Source of the DNA: Cryptococcus deneoformans JEC21
Lineage: Eukaryota; Basidiomycota; Tremellomycetes; Tremellales; Cryptococcaceae
DNA: 64,000 nucleotides
Reading direction: 5' to 3'
NCBI RefSeq assembly: GCF_000091045.1
Contig: NC_006683.1
Location: forward strand, 313,941 to 377,940
Shown: positions 37,706 through 49,426 of the stretch, piece after piece
Position numbering within the stretch: position 1 is the first letter of the stretch
Layout: each line of letters begins with the position of its first letter
Program-made: the position numbers and the translations under genes
Notes under the pieces: generated by a model
The model's input: the letters and a program-made list of their open reading frames with translations, nothing else
Databases searched by the model: none
What the model was told of the DNA's origin: nothing

Positions 37706-38148
37706 TCAGTTGGGCAACTGAAACCTGACACCGCCGGTTTGAGGAGCCCATCGAAGGTGGTCTCGGTCTTCGTAGATGTGCTTGCTGAGCACTAGAACGC
37801 AATATGTCAGTATGAAAGCTTCTTCCCGGAGGAGGGGGGGAGGGGTAGTGATTGCAGTGCCGACTTACTGTATGTAGCGCCAGAGCACATGACAACGACG
37901 ATACCGATAAGAGGGTAAGCATCGACTGGAACAGGGACGTCACGAAAGAAGGCCCGGATCTAAATAGCGTCTGTCAGTTTTAACTGTGAATGCTGAATAC
38001 TTCCAAGGGTTTTGGCCCGGGCAAGGTATGAATGATGACTTACAGGACCAACTTGTGAGGGAGCGGCGGTGGTCATCTTTCTGGCCATCATGGTACGAGC
38101 CATGGGCATAGTGGAGGAAGTGGTTCTGAGGAGGGTTTGAGCGAACAT
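37706..38148 (-). CDS. NDUFA4/B12D-family respiratory chain subunit
   Basis: Exons, 5' to 3': 38148-38044, 37959-37869, 37791-37706 (93 aa). The N-terminal 33 residues are Thr/Ala/Met/Arg-rich, like a mitochondrial targeting sequence. Then comes the family core: FFRDVPVPVDAYPLIGIVVV with one membrane helix, followed by GATYMLSKHIYEDRDHLRW. This matches the MLRQ/NDUFA4 family, small inner-membrane proteins first assigned to complex I and later to complex IV. I cannot tell which complex it serves here. A TATA-like box lies about 140 nt upstream. Confidence 0.85.
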
Positions 38149-39799
38149 CGTTTGTTTCAAGTGATGGGTGCTTGGTGGTGTGAAAAGGTTGGTGGTTTAG
38201 TAGTCGGTTGTGGTGGTGGGGTTGCTTGTAAGGCAAAGACGTAAAGCTTGTTGCTTGAGGACCTCACCACCTCGACAACGAGCGGTTTATATACCTGGAT
38301 ACATCCTCCTTCACCGCCGATATCTTCCCGACTGTTTGCTATTGTAATGGGCTTTTGTCGGAATGTGCAGGAGCAAGTCCAAATTCATGGATTCACGATT
38401 TATGGAGATGCTCGGAGAAGATCAACAGGAACGCATATTAGGAACGAGGCACTTCCGCCACGAAAATTACCGCTTTAGGTAAAACTTGACGGAATGATCC
38501 GGGTGACGGACTGGGTCATCTCTTCTCTCTCTTGTTCGTTGTTGCTGTTGTTCGTTTGACCACGCAGGTATACACAAATATCTGCTTCCTCCGATATGAT
38601 TTTGAATCCTTATCTCGGAAAGTACAGGACAATTTCTTTCCCGGTTTATTATGGACCAAGTTACCCATCCGCTGATATCGGGTGATGTTCGATCGGCGAC
38701 TTTTGGAACGACGACGACGAGACGTATACCACCGGCCCCGTTTCCGTCGTTCGTTCTAGGTGGTGGTGGGTATATTTTCGCGCGCAAGCTGATATCGAGT
38801 TTTCGAGACGAGACAACGCACGATTGGCGCGGATGGATTATTATCTCTCAGCGTCTGTCCCCGAATGACATGGCCACGGACCTGCAGCGGCTTCCGATGT
38901 CCGAGGGCACGACGACGATGGATGTATAAAGACCTTTTCTTACTGAGGGAGTTGAGGCCTTGCGTGATCCACAACGACTACTAGCAACGTTTTATCAACT
39001 TGTTTGCCTCATAAGCAACCACAACTACTCAAGTCAAATCTACAGCCACCCCAACTCGGTAGCTGCCACAACCATAATAATGTTTACCAATGCTCGCCTT
39101 TTTTTGGATGGTTATTAGCACATTTTATTCAGTACATTTTTTCAAATTCAGACAGTTGTATGAAGTGGTATTATCTGGTATATTTGGCATAATTAAAAGA
39201 TTTTGGCATGATGATTATCATTTCCATCCCCTTGCTAAGAAAACTAATAAACTCGGAAATCTGGCCAAGATAGTCCAGTCCGCCTGTTCTTGACTTTGTG
39301 CTCAGAGGATCTTGAGATAGATAGTTTGGCAGACGATGCTTAGTTGTTTGTCTGGCCTTTTATTATTATTATTAGGGCATCTTCTACAGTAATCCCCGTT
39401 TCTGTCAGAACACGGTAGACTCTCCTTTGTACATATACAATGAAAAGGGGGACCGCAGGAAGAGTGGGGTGTCCCAAAGGATGACGGCGGTGAAATGCGA
39501 TGATAGGGATAATAAAGAATGGTATAAAATATAACAAGGAAACAATCTTCCCTTGAGATCTCATCTAATCACCCTTGTCGCCGTCTTAACTTTCGAGCCA
39601 AAATCCACCACAAACCTATGCACCCCCAACACAAGGCATCGAGATCTATTTTGAAATAGAAACAAATACAAGAACACTCTACATTGTTATGAACACAGGA
39701 ATCCACCCTCTTGTCATTCCGACTTGCCACCACTGTTACTCCTAGACATTTTCCCCCCATCAAACATCACACCGGCCCACCTTTTCTTTCAAAGAGGAG
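38149..39799. other. 1.65 kb gap, possible non-coding transcript
   Basis: This is the longest gene-free stretch in the window. On the plus strand gtataaag at 38926-38933 is followed by a CAAC/ACAAC-rich, leader-like stretch (38960-39060), but no convincing coding sequence follows. Short frames at 39004-39192 and 39090-39293 are hydrophobic and Lys/His-rich, without splice support. It could be a non-coding RNA, a decayed gene or plain promoter DNA for the gene at 39800. Confidence 0.35.
38286..38293 (-). promoter_or_regulatory. TATA-like box upstream of the NDUFA4-like gene
   Basis: On the minus strand the sequence reads TATATAAA, 138 nt before the ATG at 38148. Spacing suits a TATA element with a leader of about 100 nt. 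It is a motif match only. Confidence 0.45.
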
Positions 39800-41051
39800 A
39801 TGAGGATTGAAATGAAGATTCACAACAACCGAGCCGAAACGCGTTCTACATCCAACGCAGACGTCTTTGTCACCAGTAAGCTTCCATCCCCTTTTCCCAC
39901 GGTATCTAAAATAGCACTTTGGACTCACAAACAAACCAGAATGGTTTTACATTGGATTCGGCATCGTGTGCGGGTTGATCCTGATTTTCTGCATGTACAC
40001 CCTCTGGAGGGGATTGCAAAGGTCGTTCTGGCCTGATAAATTGAGATATTGCTGCTGCTTGGGCGGTCGTGGTCGGCCGGCGAACGGGGAGGGGGAGGAG
40101 GTTGAGACCAAAGAGAGAGGAGGGATGGCGAGCCCAGAGCGAGGTGGGGAGGGGGCGGCTGATGGGAATGGGAATTGGAGAAAGACGGTTTACCTGACAG
40201 ATTTGAGGAACGCTTCGAACCCTTTGCAGGGGGGGAATGGTGCTCTAGCTGCCGGTGCATGTGATGTTAGGGAGGTTAGGTTGGAACGAGGCAGGCAGGG
40301 AGTCAGGATAAAAGGTAAGAGAAGTGGAGCGCCCTCGTCTCCTGGAACAGAGCGAAGGGCGGATGCAAGAGGGTGGTTGGGTAACCCGAGTTGGATAGAA
40401 ACGGTTTCCTCGTATGGACGTCCTGCCTCGATGGGCTCCCCCGGTCAGCCTAGCGGTCGGCAGTCAGTACAACAACTACCACCATCGCCAGCCGTCCAAA
40501 CCCGATCCCGACCTCGACTACCTCCACATCCACGGGTGGGGCCAGCAAATTCGGGGTGGGTAAGTAATCCTGGAGCGAATGGGAATTTTGAGAATATGCC
40601 ATTCTACAGCCCGCGAGAACGGAGGGATGGGCAGTCATTGGACCCACCCTCTCCCGCTTCTACGCATACCCCACGGGGGCCGGGGTACGGGGTATACAGC
40701 AGCTCTTCTGCATCGTCAGCGTATTCGTGGAATAATGCCACCCAGTCACCCTATGCAAAGCCCCACACGCCTCCGACAGGTCCTTATTACTCCCCAGCAG
40801 GCAACTATCCATCCCCGCACTCGCCTCCTACTATACCCGCACCTGCTGCATCCGTGAAGAATACCCAGCCACCGCCAGCAAGCAGAGGCCACGTCCCCAT
40901 GTCCGTGCCGGGTACGCCAGTGAATCACAGCCCAAGGGTCCAGTTCTCGCCTTTGCCTACGCCGTCGCGGGGCAGTTCTGCGTCTAGCTCGTCAGCTGGG
41001 TCAGCTCAAGGAGTGCAGAATGGATCGCCTCGAAGTGGGCGGGCTGTTTAG
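39800..41051 (+). CDS. Single-pass membrane protein with Pro/Ser-rich cytosolic tail
   Basis: Exons 39800-39875 and 39940-41051 give 395 aa. A short N-terminus (about 25 residues) precedes one strong membrane helix (WFYIGFGIVCGLILIFCMYT), then a Cys-rich turn (RYCCCLGG) that could be palmitoylated. About 320 residues of low-complexity Pro, Ser, Gly and Arg follow, with many SP/TP sites (for example PTPSRGSSASSSS). I do not recognise a family. The layout suggests a membrane-anchored scaffold or phosphoprotein. An internal ATG at 39812 is an alternative start. Confidence 0.75.
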
Positions 41052-41487
41052 GGTGGATGGTGTTGGTGGGGGCTGTGGGCGGCGTCGGCCGCCAAGAAAG
41101 CGGGTGGTGAGCCAGACGATCATCTAGGGGGAGTCTGTGGGCATGGACATTCTGAATGTACAGATGTATGAGTATGTAGGAGTGATGTATGGTGATACGT
41201 AATATCCGCGAGGCTCCGGTCGGACGCGGCGTGATTTGTGAGTTGTTCGTTTCCTCTGTCGGCAGTGAAATGATCGCCAGGATCGGGTGATGGGTGTGCA
41301 TCGCCATGCCAAGGCACAAAGGACCCGCTCTGCATGCTGTGCCACTGAAAGGAGCATTGCCATCACCATCACCGTCACCATCACTCCCGCGGCGCCATAC
41401 TCACGCTACTCACCCGCTGCCCCCAGCCATACTGACCTCCACAGATCTGTCCCGTCTTCTTCGAGCACCCGCAAGCCCCCGCCCGCG
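41052..41487. other. Intergenic, 436 nt
   Basis: This lies between two plus-strand genes, with CAC/CCATCA repeats near 41360-41400. Frames overlap in all phases because of GC-rich composition; none is convincing before ATG 41488. Confidence 0.5.
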
Positions 41488-43439
41488 ATGCAGTACTACA
41501 GCAACCCGCAGATGAACTCCGCCATGCAAGGAGGCATGGGCATGGGCATGGGCGCGAATCAAGGTATGCTGGGCCAGAACCCGATGCTGGGCATGAATGG
41601 TATGGGCATGCAGGGGATGGGCAGTTATGGGCAGGCCTGGAGGAACCTGGTACGTTGGCCGGTGGGCCGTGCAGCGTGCGCCGGTGCTGACGGGTCGGGC
41701 AGGGCTATGACTATACCCCGCCGAGTCTTGCGTACAAGCCCGACGCCGCCTGGGGAGCCTGGGACCTTGTATGTCAGCCGTTTCCTCTTTAGACCCGGGT
41801 GGCAGCTCATACACCCGCCCAGGCCAACGCCCAGTACAACGGTGGCCGCCTCGAACGAGGGTTCTTCGATAACATTGTGCGTCTCTGCCGTGAATATGAA
41901 TCTCTCAAGTCCAAGTACCGTAACTCACAAGACAAACGTCCATTCTCCGACACGCCCGCCGAACGAAACTTGGTCTCCTCAAAAACGATCCAACAGATCT
42001 CAACCCTGACCAACTTTTTCGCAAACCGCCACCTATCTGAAGACTCCGCAAGGGATGCACATAGGAGAGTGTATTACCAGGGCGAAGGCGCGGATGCGGG
42101 GAATAAGACGCTGGGAGGAGCGGCGGCTTATCAGGCCTACTTGTGCGTGCCACGTCCACCAAGCGAGCCGACAAGGCAACAAGACAAAGGCAGGTGAGAT
42201 GATGGGCTAACACCCGGGTAGGATCTGGGACCGTGACCATTACTCGGCCTATCATGCCATGCCTAGTCAAGAGAACAGAGAAAGGCTTGTAGGACTTGCC
42301 GTTGCAGAGCGTACGTCCCCTTATTTCTTCCCATTATGACACGGTTATTTTGCTTAACATACTTTGCAACCCAGTGTTCAGCTTATGGGATCGCGTCCAG
42401 CCACGAAGTACGCGAGCGACTACTGAAGAAGCCGCGCAGTACGCTGCTGCTACTGCCAAGTATCTCTTTGACCGCGTACGTATATTCCCTTGTCCCAAAC
42501 CGTATCGTCTGACAGCGGTTGCCTGTGCGCAATAGCATTACGACCTCCCACACAATCCGCATCCATACCATCGAGCTGGCTCCCGATTTTCGAATTATCG
42601 TGGGGACGATAGTGATTCGGAGGATGAACACCATCTTCGTCGACGAAGCATGTACGGCCGTAAGTTTTTTCCCCTGACGTTTGAATTCCTTGGGGCAAAT
42701 GACTGGGCTGACGAGTGATAAAATATGCGGGGTGGGAAATGGAATAGAACCGTATAACGGAATGCAAGCAGCTCCCAATATGGGTGCGGGAGGTATCATG
42801 AACGGGATGATGCCAGGTGGTATGCCAGGTGGTATGCCAGGCCAAGGTATGGGCATGGGCATGGGGATGCAGCCAGGGATGCAGCCAGGGATGATGGGTG
42901 GGATGCAGCCAGGGATGATGGGTGGGATGCAGCCAGGGATGATGGGTGGGATGCAAGGTATGGGTATGGGCCAGATGGGCATGGGCCAGATGGGTATGCC
43001 TGGTATGCAGGGTATGGGCCAGATGGGGGGGATGGGGGGGATGGGGATGCAGCCCGGGATGATGGGCCAGATGGGGATCGGCGGGATGAATGGGATGGCC
43101 CAGATGGGAGGGATGGGGATGCAACCTGGAATGATGGGTTTACAGCAGGGTGTACCACCTCATGGATCTATAGGCGAGAGTCAAGCTGCGCCCGTAAGTC
43201 ACCACCACTTGCATTTTCCTATCCTACAAGACCCCACGACACAAAAAAGCGCGTATGCCGGTCTATTCATATACTGATACATAAAACTCAAACACTGATA
43301 GGGAATGCATCCATACCACTACGGCGCGCAATCAGGTGTCGCATGGGGTAATCAACCGATTGACCAAGTGGGGAACCCCACATTTCTGGGGGGACCACAG
43401 AGGAGTTGGTATGGCTACGGGCAGCCAAGGTATTTTTGA
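41488..43439 (+). CDS. Met/Gly-rich repeat protein, uncharacterised
   Basis: Exons: 41488-41649, 41703-41768, 41823-42142, 42222-42310, 42375-42475, 42536-42659, 42748-43193, 43302-43439 (481 aa). A Met/Gly/Gln-rich N-terminus is followed by a folded helical region of about 200 residues (ERGFFDNIVRLCREYESLKS, then AAATAKYLFDRHYDL). A second low-complexity region carries MQPGMMGG-type repeats, and the C-terminus ends WYGYGQPRYF. The helical part looks conserved and may be the functional domain; I do not recognise it. The methionine-rich tracts could mediate self-association. The 54-nt intron at 41769 fits better than a 24-nt alternative. Confidence 0.8.
42888..42955 (+). repeat. 24-nt tandem repeat, MQPGMMGG-coding
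   Basis: Nearly three exact copies of a 24-nt unit (from gggatgatggg at 42888) encode the octapeptide repeat inside the Met/Gly-rich gene. Looser variants continue to about 43140. Confidence 0.85.
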
Positions 43440-43688
43440 ATGAGAACGGGGAATGGGAGCAGGAACTCGTAGAGAGCGAGATCAGAGAGGATGAAATAAG
43501 GGAGGTTAGAAAAGTGAAATGTGTTAGATGGAAAGCGGAAGATGAGCTAGTCTCAGAGATGGAGTGATTGTATCATATAAAGCTCTCATGTGTATTACCG
43601 ATAGATATCAATTGAAGAAGATGACTTTTGCGGGATTCTGCTACGCGTGACATGGTATTTCTTACATATGCCAAAGCAAGACGCAATC

Positions 43689-44151
43689 TTAATAAGTCGT
43701 CTTGTAGAACCCATAAGGCCAACTTCGACCGTATGGGTTGATCTTCCCCACTAAATAAACAAGATAATCACCTAATCAGCTTCTTATCTTCTCCTCTATG
43801 TCGACAACAACCCCCCATCATTACATTTAACAAACACTTACCGAACCCTCCCAATTCCGGCCTGAGGGGCATAGGCCCATACCTAGGCCATCCATACGGG
43901 AACATTTTTCCTTGCCCGCCACCTTCCAACGTCACCCCATATACCCCTGTCCCTCTTCCCTCCTGGACAGCTTTTACCGCTGGCGGGACGTCCCATTCCG
44001 GCATCTGAGGGGTTTCCCAGGGGACGTGACCCCAATAACCGACAGACGGACCGCCCGATTGGACAGATAGGTGCGGACCGTTGAAATTGCCGTTGGGGAT
44101 GAATGAGGCGCCTGGGTAAGTGGAGAGGAGGGGGTGGAGGGCGAATGCCAT
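43689..44151 (-). CDS. Small uncharacterised protein
   Basis: Exons 44151-43842 and 43750-43689 give 123 aa with a canonical intron (gtaagt...tttag). The protein is rich in Pro, Gly, Trp and Tyr (VGYWGHVPWETPQMPEWDVP) and ends in KINPYGRSWPYGFYKTTY. It has no signal peptide or membrane helix. The aromatic C-terminus suggests a small subunit of a larger complex, possibly mitochondrial. No family is recognised. Confidence 0.65.
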
Positions 44152-44680
44152 GGTTTAGGCGGGGGCGGGGGGGCCGGGGGGATTGGTCGAAGAGCGTGGG
44201 TGCGTGGGTGAATGTGTGACTTGGTTTTGGCAAAGGGTTTTGGATTGGGGCGTATTGTAGATTGAATATAGGGTGGGAGATTTTGAAGGGTGTGTGGGGA
44301 AGGAAGCCTAATAAATGGTCAGGAAGATGGGTATGGACAAAGGAGTAGGATCTGTGTAGTGAAAAGGTGGTTCCTTCCTTTGCGGTGCCACTGGTATTGT
44401 TAAGAGGAGAGGAATTATTTGCTGGTAGATGTGTGTTGAGCACTGTTGCTAAAGAGATGGTCATGAGCAGGATACTCCTATTATGGCATGACAGAGGCTT
44501 ACAGAATACAAGATGAGAGGGGATCCAAGCAGAAACGATGAGCAAAAAGTTGAAGAGTCGTCATTTAAAATACAGATAGCCTATGCTAAAGCCATGCAAT
44601 GCATCCCATGATACCAGAGATAAAATATCCAAAAATCCATGACCGATCCTGATGCAATAACACAATAACCAAGAGACCGT
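44152..44680. other. Intergenic, 529 nt
   Basis: This is the upstream region of the small gene and the 3' flank of SGF29. A G-run lies at 44161-44180. A minus frame extends the small gene's strand (44545-43883) but reads in another phase and lacks support. Confidence 0.5.
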
Positions 44681-45704
44681 TTATCCCGGGAACTATCAAC
44701 AAACCGTCAGGATCAGGCTCGGACCCGTCATGAAACAAAATACTCACTGCCACAACGTAGTCCTTCTGTACATCCTGAACATTTCCATCATCATCAACGA
44801 AAAGTAATCTGTACATCCCTCTCTTGGCCCCCGCGTCCGCCTTGCTGTTAGCCCCTTGACCTCTTATACCGAGGCCGTGGCCTGTACCAGGTATGGGAGC
44901 GGCGACGACCGTTGCGCGATAGAATGATGTTGTGTCCGGGTAGAGGGCAAGGACGATGGATTCCCGGGGGAAATCTTCGAGGTTGTTTGGGTGAGAAGAA
45001 AGGTGAGTCGCAGAATCTGGATCAGGGAGAGGGATGATTGACCTGAGCGTGGTGTTGTATGTGCTATATGTACGTGTTAGATAATTGTCTTACAACCTGA
45101 TTTGCTAGAGTATGTAGACCTACTTCCCGTCGTCGACGTCTTGCACTTCATATCTCATCTTGTCTTGCAAGATACATCTCTTGACAGTGGCCAGAATCCA
45201 GTCATCGCCACTTGACCCACCATTAACACTCGTATCGCCATCCCCTTTCGCTTTAACTGCAGGAAGCTTGAAGGCTACCTTTCGTCCAGGCTGCAAGGGA
45301 AGCTGATCGGCGTAAAGCTCACGGCGGTGTTTACCTGTGGCTTCACGTGACATTGGTGTACTCGGACGAGTCGATGCAGAGTTGGACGGATGGACGGCGT
45401 TCAGATCTAATGTCGGAGGAGCAGGTGAAAGAGAGAATGATCCCTTGCGTTTTCGCTTGACACCACCACCAGAACCAGGCGAGGGTAAAGCACTAGTAGG
45501 CAACACGAGAGATGGTGTAGCGCGTGGGTCGGGTGTTGATCTTTCGCCGCGACGGAGAGCCATCAACATGTCAAGCTTTTCGAGGGCATCACCTAGAGTC
45601 TTTTTTTCCTCTTCTGTCTTGTTTGATGGTATGGTGGGGAGTACGCGAATGGTATCTACGAGAGAGTGCCAGAGCTGCGTCATGGCTGGTTGTACGAGTC
45701 GCAT
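44681..45704 (-). CDS. SGF29: SAGA complex subunit Sgf29 (tandem Tudor)
   Basis: Sgf29 reads H3K4me2/3 for the SAGA acetyltransferase complex. Exons, 5' to 3': 45704-45124, 45063-44748, 44692-44681 (302 aa). An N-terminal helix precedes a basic, Ser-rich linker. The SGF29 tandem Tudor domain begins at about residue 150: QPGRKVAFKLPAV, DDWILATVKRCI, YEVQDVDDG, then the hallmark SIVLALYPDTTSFYRATVV, and YRLLFVDDDGNVQDV near the end. An upstream minus-strand exon (ATG at 45921, MSRSRGSTVKLSTGDSHE before gtaagt) looks real but does not join in frame, so the true N-terminus is open. Confidence 0.9.
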
Positions 45705-46354
45705 GTTCGGTTCGGGAAATGTGGTTGGGTAATGTTGAGTGAAGAGGCGGGCGGTGACAAAATGAAATCTAATCAGCCCAAATCCACAGAACGCACGGAT
45801 CATACCAGATCGCGCATCACCCGACAGCCGGTAATAGTCACCACCAGCGCACGCAGAGAAGACTTACCTTCATGGCTATCGCCTGTAGAAAGTTTTACTG
45901 TACTACCTCTGGATCTGGACATGTTTCCGAGTATGCTCCAGTAAAGTAAACAAAGGGCCGTCTAGATACTTTATGCTCGTAGTAAAAGCGTTGGAGAAGT
46001 TGGAAGACTAGGAGTGAGCCTGGGATACCCCGCGACCAAGAACGATCGCCAAGGGACTTTCAAGGGCTCGGAAAGGGTGGCGTCTGGAAGGGACAATAAA
46101 AATAAACCTCTGACGACTGTTTTCGGGGAGAGATGTTAGGGATGTACACGAATACGGTGGTATCGAAGAATATGGATTCTCTGTTTTGAATGCGACGTCA
46201 ATGATCGGAAGAGTAATGTTGTGGACACGAGGGCAAGGCACTAAGTTACTGGGGGAATGGTGTCCGGACACGGCTTCTTACACTTCCTTTTCCCCGTCAC
46301 CATCTGTCCCTCGCTCTACAGCTCATCTTTCTCCACATCTCCTCAACAGCGACT
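45705..46354. other. Divergent promoter region of SGF29 and TFB2
   Basis: This 650-nt region separates two divergent transcription-factor genes. It includes the candidate first exon of SGF29 (45868-45921, minus). No other gene is seen. Confidence 0.5.
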
Positions 46355-48190
46355 ATGGTACAACCATTCGTTTCAGCTCCCAAGAAGGATGCGACCAAAC
46401 AGGCATCGCCGACATTGGCTCTTGACATCTTTCTCGATAACCAGCACCAGTCGTATTTTGAGGAGCTCTACAGGTCAGAGGCCGTTTGTCTATGTATACT
46501 AAGGTGACAAGGATTTTATCTGGTCATTAGAAGATTTATTAACAGGGTTTAGATTACTACCGCCAGTATGCCGTCAAATTATTCTCCATGCCTTGTGGTC
46601 CCATCATCCATTACGGACGGTCGATGTCAAGCTGCTTCTCCAGATGGATGTCCATGCTCCTTTAGAAGAGTGAGTTGTTTCTCAAAATGTCCAATACATA
46701 ACGCTAATATCGCATTATTCAGATGCGACGAGGTCATGCGACCAGCTATAGACAGGAAGGTCCTCCATCCAATGCATTATAAGAAACAGAGAATGCAGTG
46801 GTCCTTGAATGATTCTTTCAAGAAGGGCCTGAGAAATGCCTTGACAGGATTGTGAGTCTCGTCGCAATAGTTATATCAAACCAAGGCTAACTCAGCTTCA
46901 GAGGAACATCAAATTCGTTCGGTGTACCCTTTGAAAGACATCAGGCAACTGACCTTGATCTTCCCTCCGAGGACGAGCTCGTGGCGTATGGCGAGGATAC
47001 GTTTGAGTCTATTCTCAAATACATGGTGTCTTCCGGTCTCGGTACAGAATTCTCTGGATCCAGACCACAGCCTGAGGTCCTCCAGCTCTTACATACCAGC
47101 GGCCTCATGACGGATTCGTGAGTGCTTTCCGAGAAGAGTGCGTACAGAGCTGACCATGTTTGACAGTGTCGATATGAACGGAAGAAATCCCAATATAAAT
47201 CGGCTCACAATCACTTCCAAAGGCTTTCAATTTTTGCTCGAGAAGAGACAGACTCAGTTGTGGGAGATACTCATGTACTACTTGAGTGCCAAAGAAGTAC
47301 GTCCCTATCAAAATGACAATGTACTGATAATAAGGCAAACTCTGAACGGTCATCCGAGGTCTTGTCAATGTTCTTCTCCCTCGGATGTATGCAACTAGGA
47401 CAAGACTATTCCGCGTCCAACTCCTTCCCTGGCGCTCAAGAAGCTCTCGACGACCTCGCCCAATACGGTTTCATTTACAAATCATCGCCTGACAGCGATC
47501 AATTTTGGCCCACCCACCTTGCCACCTCTTTGTGTTCCGGCGACGCTTCTGCCATCCAGTCTCAGAGTGCAGACGACAAGCGTTTCCTAATATTGGAAAC
47601 CAATTACAAAATTTACGCATATACTTGTAAGTTGGCGATATACCTATTATTGCGCGCGATTTTAGCGATTGTATCTGACCATGGAGCAGCAAACGAGCTC
47701 GAGATCGCCATCCTTAATCTCTTTGTCGACATTCGCATTCGGTACCCCAACCTCGTTGTAGGAAAACTCGATCGTCAGCACGTTAAAGCCGCCATGGAAA
47801 AGGGTATCTCAGCCCGGCAGATCATCGCCTATTTGTCCAGTCATGCCCATCCACAAATGTACAACTCTCCCCCACCATTATTACATCCCACCATTGTCGA
47901 TCAACTTTATTTATGGGATCGAGAGAGGAATAGATTACAGACGGAAGAGAGTGAGTCGGCCATCATTCAGGTGCTTTTCAAGACACTAACTAATTGACCG
48001 CGACTTAGCTGTTATGTACGAATTCTTCAGCAAAGAACTCTTTGACGATACTGTCAATGAAGCCAAAGCGAATGCGGCTCTACAGCATGCCGCTATATCT
48101 CAAAAACTATTATTCATCGAGCCACATACGAAGCCTGCGATCACAGAATTCGTCAAACAAAGACAGAACGTCCTTAGAGGGGGCTATTAG
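46355..48190 (+). CDS. TFB2: TFIIH subunit Tfb2 (p52)
   Basis: Tfb2 is part of the TFIIH core and regulates the XPB helicase in transcription and nucleotide excision repair. Exons: 46355-46473, 46553-46669, 46723-46851, 46902-47117, 47167-47296, 47335-47626, 47690-47950, 48009-48190 (481 aa). Family motifs include LPPVCRQIILHALW, GFQFLLEKRQTQLWEILMYYL, the YKIYAYTSNELEIAILNLFV helix, KGISARQIIAYLSSHAHPQM, and LLHPTIVDQLYLWDRERNRL near the end. In exon 2 the second of two tandem acceptors (46552) must be used; the first (46545) brings an immediate stop. Confidence 0.96.
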
Positions 48191-48831
48191 ACGGCTCTCG
48201 ATCTCACGGTTAATAAAGCACAGCTGCAGGTCGCAACTCACTGTATCATATCGCATATGCATCACTGTTGTAATAGTGCTAATTTATGATTGCTTCTAGT
48301 GAGCTATCCGTGCTGCCTGATACATGAGAGGACTGAAAATAGCGCTTATAGCTACCAGTGTGACTTTTGAGACATGTTAAAGGACGTTTATACGCGCGAC
48401 CCACCCACCACGCATCGCTCGTACCATCCCCAACCAGTTTACATATCCGCTTCCTATCCCCAACGGTATATATCTCACCTATAATGGCTTTCCTCCATTG
48501 AGTGCATATATCAGGGAGCCGCTGATATATTTTTTTTCGTCGACTTTCATCCTTATCCAGTCTCTCTCAAAAACTGCTTTCCGATTCAAATCCCCCTTTG
48601 GTCAACTTGTACGCGCTTTATTGAAGTATCTCAGACCAGTTACCGTTTACTCATTAGATGTTGCATTTATCTAGCAGTTCGTTATATCGGAGTCCTGACA
48701 GGAAGAACGTCATCCTCAATACTGCTCATACGACCGGCATGCTTTGCTCCGTTATCGCAGTACTTACGACTGCGCTCTGGAGAAACTTGCCTTTCAGCCC
48801 AACATCATGCCTCAACGTTTCAGCAGTCACG
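48191..48831. other. Intergenic, 641 nt
   Basis: This is the 3' flank of TFB2 and the upstream side of the doubtful gene. A T-run lies at 48531-48537. An open frame from 48658 continues into the next feature and may be its true 5' part. Confidence 0.4.
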
Positions 48832-49426
48832 ATGGCGTTGTCATCAAGATACATCGAAAGGCAGTATCGTTTGGCTAGCAAGCTGTTTTGGGTCTCCACA
48901 CTTGCCGAGTAAGCCGTGTTCCAATTTTTTCCGCCCTTCGTTTCAGTCTCTGTCCTGATCGGAGATTCTGCGAATGATCAATAGAGCCGATATCGCCTTT
49001 GTCCACGCCGAGATCCTTTCCCATTTCGCCATCTTCACCGCTATTCTTCTCTCCATTCTCGAATTCTCTCCCCTCACCAAGGACCAATCTCCTTTTCTTT
49101 CATGGCTCCGCCTCTTCATCCTATGGCTGCCCCTGTTTCAAGGTTCAATATCATGTAAGGACGAGCTACTCTTTCCACAATCTTGGACATCGATGATACC
49201 GCAACGGGGAGATGAAGTGGATGTAAAGAGGCTGCAGAGAGAGGCAAGTTGTAATAAGCCCGAAGGGTTTTGGATGAAAGCGTACGAATACGTGAAGAAG
49301 TGTGATAAGGCAGCACAAGCGTCCGGGGAGGGATCGTCGATCAAGATTTGGGAGGAAAGATTCGCAAAGGCGTGGGTCAAGGAACGTAAAGGTTCGAGGT
49401 TGGAGTGTGGTTCTGCCCTCAGATGA
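48832..49426 (+). CDS. Doubtful small membrane-protein gene
   Basis: Two open stretches can be joined by an intron from 48892 (gtctcc) to 48964, giving about 174 codons. A basic N-terminus (RYIERQYRLASKLFW) is followed by a hydrophobic segment (FAIFTAILLSILEF), a second one (WLRLFILWLPLF), and a charged C-terminus. The donor gtaagc at 48909 is stronger but leads to an early stop. An upstream in-frame ATG at 48658 would lengthen the protein. Minus-strand frames overlap the second half. I do not recognise a family. Confidence 0.35.

Noticed and set aside
42383..43158. Pro/His- and Pro/Ser-rich minus-strand frames opposite the Met/Gly repeats
   Set aside because: Mirror translations of the low-complexity repeat; no independent support.
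40072..43160. Possible CRISPR-like or satellite arrays in the GC-rich repeats
   Set aside because: The repeats are in-frame coding repeats without spacers, in a eukaryotic gene.
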